64,000 nucleotides of DNA from NCBI GenBank assembly GCA_000432915.1, contig HF995241.1, positions 1 through 64,000 of the forward strand, written 5' to 3'. Positions 59,988 to 64,000 of this stretch are shown one piece after another. This stretch comes from Firmicutes bacterium CAG:194. GTDB lineage: Bacteria > Bacillota > Clostridia > Lachnospirales > Lachnospiraceae. The stretch's first letter is position 1; the number at the start of each line of letters is the position of its first letter. The translations under genes and the position numbers were made by a program. Under the pieces are notes generated by a model, which worked only from the letters and a program-made list of their open reading frames with translations, was not told the DNA's origin and searched no databases.

Positions 59988-60533
59988 ATGAAGAAAAGAA
60001 TAAGTTTGATACTGACAGGTATTATATTGGTAACAATGTTGGTCGGATGTGGGAAAAGTAAGGAAATAAAGTTAACAACTGATAATTATAGTGATTATCT
60101 GACGATTTCTTGTAGTAGTTATGAAGATCTTTTCCCAGATGGGGAAAATGGTGTTCAGCAATATAGGGTACCTAATGGCACTCTAAATGGTATCATATGC
60201 TCAGATACATTGCGCCTCAGCTGTTCTGTGGAGGGAGCGTCTCCTAATTTTGTTTACAATAATGTAGAGGTCACGCTTAAAGTAACAGCAAAAGAAAGGG
60301 GGTATGTATGGTCAAAAATAGAAGCTGGAGCTTGGGCCGAAAATGCGAGGGCAGAAAGAAAATTTGAACATACCTTCACCATTGATACAAATGTGAGCGG
60401 CGATATGAAGGAAGAATGTGAAAGGAAAAAAGATATAAAGCTGGATGATTATGTGGTGGATAGTTATACGGCGGCGGTGAGCTGCGATTATGAAATTGTT
60501 GATATTAAGGGAACAGTTACACCTGTAGAATAG
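59988..60533 (+). CDS. Lipoprotein of unknown function
   Basis: 181 residues. Signal peptide with lipobox MLVGC (Cys about 21). The mature protein is beta-rich (IICSDTLRLSCSVEGASPNFV, VTLKVTAKERGYVW). I do not recognise the family. AATGGAGAG precedes the ATG, one base after the HTH gene's stop, so the two are one unit. Base composition is more AT-rich than the flanking core genes. Confidence 0.75.
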   Translation: MKKRISLILTGIILVTMLVGCGKSKEIKLTTDNYSDYLTISCSSYEDLFPDGENGVQQYRVPNGTLNGIICSDTLRLSCSVEGASPNFVYNNVEVTLKVTAKERGYVWSKIEAGAWAENARAERKFEHTFTIDTNVSGDMKEECERKKDIKLDDYVVDSYTAAVSCDYEIVDIKGTVTPVE

Positions 60534-60570
60534 CATATCTGACGACTGCAATGCTGGTAAATACATAAAA

Positions 60571-60605
60571 AAATAAGAGGACTTCCATCGGAAGTCCTCT
60601 TATTT
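60571..60605. terminator. Bidirectional terminator between the lipoprotein and ferredoxin genes
   Basis: Perfect 16-bp stem, AAATAAGAGGACTTCC (60571-60586) and GGAAGTCCTCTTATTT (60590-60605), loop ATC. The reverse strand has a run of T after it; the forward strand has TTATT inside the arm. Confidence 0.85.
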
Positions 60606-60636
60606 ATTCGCTTATTCGCTCATATTCTCTCAGATA

Positions 60637-60807
60637 TTAAGCTTCTTCGATAGAACCTGTTGGGCAAGCACCTTCACAAGCGCCACAGTCGATACATACA
60701 GATGCATCGATTTCGAATTTGCCGTCTCCCATGCTGATTGCTCCAACCGGGCAAGCACCTTCACAAGCGCCACAAGCTACACATCCGTCATTAATCTTAC
60801 GTGCCAT
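60637..60807 (-). CDS. 2[4Fe-4S] ferredoxin (clostridial type)
   Basis: 56 residues, [20 protein letters not shown] onward. Cys 9, 12, 15, 19 and 38, 41, 44, 48 form two CxxCxxCxxxCP clusters. It carries low-potential electrons in fermentation. AAGGAGGATATC precedes the ATG on the reverse strand. It is convergent with the lipoprotein and divergent from pflB. A promoter lies at 60893-60921. Confidence 0.96.
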   Translation of the reverse strand: MARKINDGCVACGACEGACPVGAISMGDGKFEIDASVCIDCGACEGACPTGSIEEA

Positions 60808-60858
60808 AATGATATCCTCCTTGTTTTCTGAAACTTTTCATAACTTCATTTTACTGAG

Positions 60859-60921
60859 ATTGATATTTTTATATCAATAACAACTACACCACATTATATA
60901 AAAAAAATGATGGAAATACAA
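60859..60921 (-). promoter_or_regulatory. Ferredoxin promoter and leader palindrome
   Basis: On the reverse strand TTGTAT (60916-60921) and TATAAT (60893-60898) with a 17-base spacer. Just after the start point, ATTGATAT/ATATCAAT (60859-60866, 60871-60878) forms a perfect 8-bp inverted repeat that could be an operator or a hairpin. Confidence 0.7.
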
Positions 60922-60938
60922 GAGGAATTCTCATTTAT

Positions 60939-61090
60939 TTGCCGGGATATTTTTGGAATATTTCCGGCAAGCGAAAAGTGCGGAATAAAAATGTATAAAA
61001 TCGTATACATTGCGCAAAACGGTTGACACTTTGCCCAAATAAGTAGTACACTTTTAACGTAAAAAATAGTTTGGGAAACTGTATTCCCAA
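60939..61090 (+). promoter_or_regulatory. pflB promoter region with three inverted repeats
   Basis: Promoter TTGACA (61023-61028) and TACACT (61047-61052), spacer 18. Upstream are TTGCCGG/CCGGCAA (60939-60945, 60964-60970) and AATGTATA/TATACATT (60990-60997, 61004-61011). Downstream, TTGGGAA/TTCCCAA (61071-61077, 61084-61090) lies in the leader. The middle one, just before the -35, is best placed for a regulator; none is a Rex (TTGTGA) site. Confidence 0.6.
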
Positions 61091-61137
61091 GCTGTTAAAT
61101 TATAGTATTCTTACCAATTAGAAGGAGGTATATTTTC

Positions 61138-63405
61138 ATGGCAGAAGCATGGAGAGGCTTTAAAAAAGATGGCCATTGGGATGTAGACGTCAATGTACGT
61201 AACTTTATCCAGACAAACTACACTCCATATGATGGAGATGAAAGCTTCCTGGAAGGATCTACTGAAGCAACAGATAAGCTTTGGGGAAGACTTCAGGAGC
61301 TGCAGAAAGAAGAACGTGAGCATAATGGCGTTCTGGAATGTGAGACAGAGGTTGTTTCAAGCTTAACAGCTTATGGCCCTGGCTACATTGATGAGTCTAT
61401 GAAAGATCTTGAGCAGATCGTAGGTCTTCAGACAGATAAGCCATTAAAGAGAGCATTTATGCCATACGGTGGTATCAAGATGGCTCAGCAGGCAGCCAGC
61501 ACATATGGTTTTGAAGTAAATCCTAAATTCGATAAGATCTTCAACGAGTATCACAAGACTCACAACCAGGCAGTGTTTGATGCATACACAGACGAGATGA
61601 AAGTTGCTCGTCATACACATATCGTTACAGGTCTTCCTGATACTTACGGACGTGGACGTATCGTAGGTGACTACAGAAGAGTTGCTCTGTACGGTATCGA
61701 TTTCCTGATCGAGAAGAAGAAAGAAGACAAGAAGAACTGTGGAAACGGAACAATGACAGAAGATATTATCCGTTTAAGAGAAGAGATCGCTGAGCAGATC
61801 AAAGCTCTTCAGGGAATGAAAGAAATGGCTAAGATCTATGGCTATGATATTTCAGGTCCTGCTACAAACGCTAAAGAAGCAGTTCAGTGGTTATACTTTG
61901 GCTACCTTGCAGCTATCAAGACACAGAACGGTGCTGCAATGTCAGTTGGACGTATTTCTACATTCCTTGATATTTATATCAACCGTGACCTTGAAGAAGG
62001 TACATTAACAGAGAAGGAAGCTCAGGAACTGATCGACCATATGACAATGAAATTCCGTATGGTTAAGTTCGCTCGTATCCCTTCTTACAACCAGTTATTC
62101 TCAGGTGACCCTGTATGGGCTACTCTGGAAGTTGGTGGTATCGGTATGGACGGACGTTCCATGGTTACAAAGAACGATTACCGTTTCCTGCATACTCTTG
62201 AAAACATGGGACCTAGCCCGGAGCCGAACTTAACAGTTCTGTACTCAAGCAAATTACCGGATAACTTCAAGAAATATGCTTCTAAGATTTCCGTTACAAC
62301 ATCTTCTATCCAGTATGAGAATGATGATGTTATGAAGCCAATCTGGGGCGATGACTACAGCATCTGCTGCTGTGTATCCGCTACACAGACAGGTAAAGAG
62401 ATCCAGTTCTTCGGTGCACGTGCTAACCTTGCAAAATGTCTCCTTTACGCTATCAACGGTGGTAAAGATGAGAAGCATCTTGACAAAGAAGGCAAGCATA
62501 TGCAGTGTGGTCCTGAAATCGCACCTATTACTTCTGAATACCTTGATTTCGACGAAGTTATGCATAAATACGATATCATGCTTGACTGGTGTGCAGCTCT
62601 GTATGTAAACATCCTGAACCTGATCCACTACATGCATGATAAATACTACTATGAAGCAGCTGAGATGGCTCTGATCGATACAGATGTAAGAAGAACATTC
62701 GCTACAGGTATCGCTGGTCTTTCTCACGTAGCAGACTCTCTGTCAGCTATCAAATATGCTAAGGTTAAAGTTATCCGTGATGATCAGGGATGCGCAGTTG
62801 ACTTCCAGACAGAAGGCGAATTCCCTAAATACGGTAATGATGATCCTAGAGCAGATGAATTTGCAGTATGGCTTCTGAAGACCTTCATGGAGAAGATCAA
62901 AAAGAACCACACATACAGAAATTCTGAGCCTACAACATCTATCCTTACAATTACATCTAACGTTGTATATGGTAAGGCTACAGGTGCTCTTCCGGATGGT
63001 AGAGCAGCATACACACCATTTGCACCAGGTGCTTCACCATCTTACGGTGCAGAGCAGAGCGGACTGTTAGCATCTCTTAACTCAGTTGCTAAACTTCCTT
63101 ATGAATATGCTCTTGATGGTATCTCTAATACACAGACAATGGCTCCTTCAGCTCTTGGTCATGACCTTGACGAGCAGAAGACAACTCTGGCAGGCGTTCT
63201 CGACGGATACTTCGATCGTGGTGCTCATCACCTCAATGTAAACGTATTCGGTACAGAAAAACTGTTAGATGCTCAGGCACATCCAGAAAAACCTGAATAT
63301 GCTAACTTCACAATCCGTGTATCTGGTTACGCTGTTAAATTCATCAGCTTAACAAAAGAGCAGCAGGATGACGTTATCGCAAGAACTTGCCATAAGAGAC
63401 TGTAA
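61138..63405 (+). CDS. pflB: Pyruvate formate-lyase (formate C-acetyltransferase)
   Basis: 755 residues, typical length. The catalytic cysteines are in [10 protein letters not shown] near residue 409 and the glycyl-radical site is VSGYAVKF near 729. Cleaves pyruvate with CoA to acetyl-CoA and formate under anaerobic conditions; needs PflA. AGAAGGAGGT precedes the ATG. Codon use is strongly biased (few rare codons, CTT/ACA-rich), fitting very high expression. Confidence 0.98.
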   Translation: MAEAWRGFKKDGHWDVDVNVRNFIQTNYTPYDGDESFLEGSTEATDKLWGRLQELQKEEREHNGVLECETEVVSSLTAYGPGYIDESMKDLEQIVGLQTDKPLKRAFMPYGGIKMAQQAASTYGFEVNPKFDKIFNEYHKTHNQAVFDAYTDEMKVARHTHIVTGLPDTYGRGRIVGDYRRVALYGIDFLIEKKKEDKKNCGNGTMTEDIIRLREEIAEQIKALQGMKEMAKIYGYDISGPATNAKEAVQWLYFGYLAAIKTQNGAAMSVGRISTFLDIYINRDLEEGTLTEKEAQELIDHMTMKFRMVKFARIPSYNQLFSGDPVWATLEVGGIGMDGRSMVTKNDYRFLHTLENMGPSPEPNLTVLYSSKLPDNFKKYASKISVTTSSIQYENDDVMKPIWGDDYSICCCVSATQTGKEIQFFGARANLAKCLLYAINGGKDEKHLDKEGKHMQCGPEIAPITSEYLDFDEVMHKYDIMLDWCAALYVNILNLIHYMHDKYYYEAAEMALIDTDVRRTFATGIAGLSHVADSLSAIKYAKVKVIRDDQGCAVDFQTEGEFPKYGNDDPRADEFAVWLLKTFMEKIKKNHTYRNSEPTTSILTITSNVVYGKATGALPDGRAAYTPFAPGASPSYGAEQSGLLASLNSVAKLPYEYALDGISNTQTMAPSALGHDLDEQKTTLAGVLDGYFDRGAHHLNVNVFGTEKLLDAQAHPEKPEYANFTIRVSGYAVKFISLTKEQQDDVIARTCHKRL

Positions 63406-63440
63406 TTAGAAACAGATTCTAAAGTTTAGATAATGCAATT

Positions 63441-63475
63441 TTCGGGATCGGGCGTATTCACCCGATCCCGAATTT
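63441..63475 (+). terminator. Hairpin between pflB and pflA
   Basis: Perfect 12-bp stem TTCGGGATCGGG (63441-63452) and CCCGATCCCGAA (63461-63472), loop of 8, followed by TTTCGCTT. It probably reduces read-through into pflA. Confidence 0.65.
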
Positions 63476-63566
63476 CGCTTATAAAGCGTATGAAAAACCG
63501 ATTTTGGTAAATAGTAATAGAAAATAATGAAAGTTAGCTGCCTGCGGGGCAGAGAAAGGATTATGT

Positions 63567-64000
63567 ATGCTGAAAGGTAGAATACATTCACTAGAATCAT
63601 TTGGAGCAGTCGACGGACCTGGCATCCGATACCTGATCTTTTTGAAAGGCTGCAATATGCGCTGCCAGTATTGCCATAATGTAGACACATGGAATCCGGA
63701 AACGGATAACCTGCAGACTGCTGACGAACTTTTGGATAAAGCGGAACGGTTCCGCAGCTATTGGGGCACAAAAGGCGGTATTACAGTAAGTGGCGGAGAA
63801 GCGCTTCTGCAGATTGACTTTTTGATCGAGCTGTTCAGAAAAGCGCATGAGAGAGGTATCAACACAACGCTGGATACCTGCGGACAACCATTTACAAGAG
63901 AAGAGCCTTTCTTCTCCAAATTTAATGAACTGATCAAATATACAGACCTTGTTATGCTGGATATCAAACATATTGATGATGAAGAGCATAAGAAATTAAC
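63567..64000 (+). CDS. pflA: Pyruvate formate-lyase activating enzyme, N-terminal part
   Basis: Starts at ATG 63567 (AAGGA upstream; ATG 63563 stops at once) and runs off the right edge, 144 codons visible. GRIHSLESFGAVDGPGIRYL and the radical-SAM motif CNMRCQYC (Cys 29, 33, 36) are present, then GGITVSGGEALLQ. It generates the glycyl radical on PflB. Confidence 0.96.
   Translation, partial: MLKGRIHSLESFGAVDGPGIRYLIFLKGCNMRCQYCHNVDTWNPETDNLQTADELLDKAERFRSYWGTKGGITVSGGEALLQIDFLIELFRKAHERGINTTLDTCGQPFTREEPFFSKFNELIKYTDLVMLDIKHIDDEEHKKL

Noticed and set aside
61023..61090. Rex-controlled pflB promoter
   Set aside because: No TTGTGA-N6-TCACAA-like site is present; the palindromes have other sequences.

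Overview
The window reads as chromosome of a Gram-positive, anaerobic, spore-forming gut bacterium of the class Clostridia, most likely family Lachnospiraceae; I cannot fix the genus. Evidence: pyruvate formate-lyase with its activase, a clostridial 2[4Fe-4S] ferredoxin, PyrK/PyrD-type dihydroorotate dehydrogenase, a type-2 IleS behind a T-box, sporulation genes (SpoIID-like, SpoIIQ-like, SipL-like) and a cell-surface xylanase ending in Ig-like (BIG2) domains. No rRNA, tRNA, CRISPR array, prophage or complete insertion sequence was found.

Layout. 1-245: end of folD. 298-6895: operon for D-glutamate and 5-oxoproline (pxpB, pxpC, a DUF1445 protein, pxpA, a DUF4392 protein, a D-amino-acid aminotransferase, a PucR regulator). 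The two DUF proteins correspond to the two halves of the mammalian D-glutamate cyclase. 6964-15211: iron-dependent alcohol dehydrogenase, a cytidylate-kinase-like protein, a complete branched-chain-type ABC transporter (livJHMGF) and a class III aminotransferase, together resembling import, transamination and reduction of an amino compound. 15209-18040: hairpin repeats, serine dehydratase (sdaAB, sdaAA) and the T-box leader of ileS. 18041-29746: ileS, a small membrane protein, a 1,630-residue GH10 xylanase and glycogen phosphorylase. 29827-36768: an XRE regulator, a tiny operator-controlled transcription unit, DegV, an aconitase-like hydratase and an EF-hand protein. 36991-43602: spoIID-like, spoIIQ-like, a cellulase-like lipoprotein, ddl, murF and (reverse) an acyltransferase. 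43789-48893: a DMT transporter, an acetyltransferase, a PrcB-like lipoprotein and pyrC-pyrK-pyrD, with pyrD frameshifted. 48974-58920: sipL, ispE, a GntR regulator, DUF1934, a PfkB kinase, an aldo/keto reductase, gdpP, rplI and dnaB. 58967-60605: a small AT-rich accessory patch (divergent HTH genes and a lipoprotein). 60637-64000: ferredoxin (reverse), pflB and the start of pflA.

The most unusual signals are: (1) a family of structured repeats built on very short GCGAAGC hairpins, whose copies show compensatory stem changes; (2) a second, 87-bp repeat family with a related cruciform inside the sda operon; (3) pyrD broken by a 38-bp duplication-like insertion containing a C8 tract, where one extra C would restore the frame; (4) sipL's ribosome-binding site lying in the 3' arm of a terminator hairpin with a sporulation-type -10 in its loop; and (5) the split D-glutamate cyclase / 5-oxoprolinase / D-transaminase operon.
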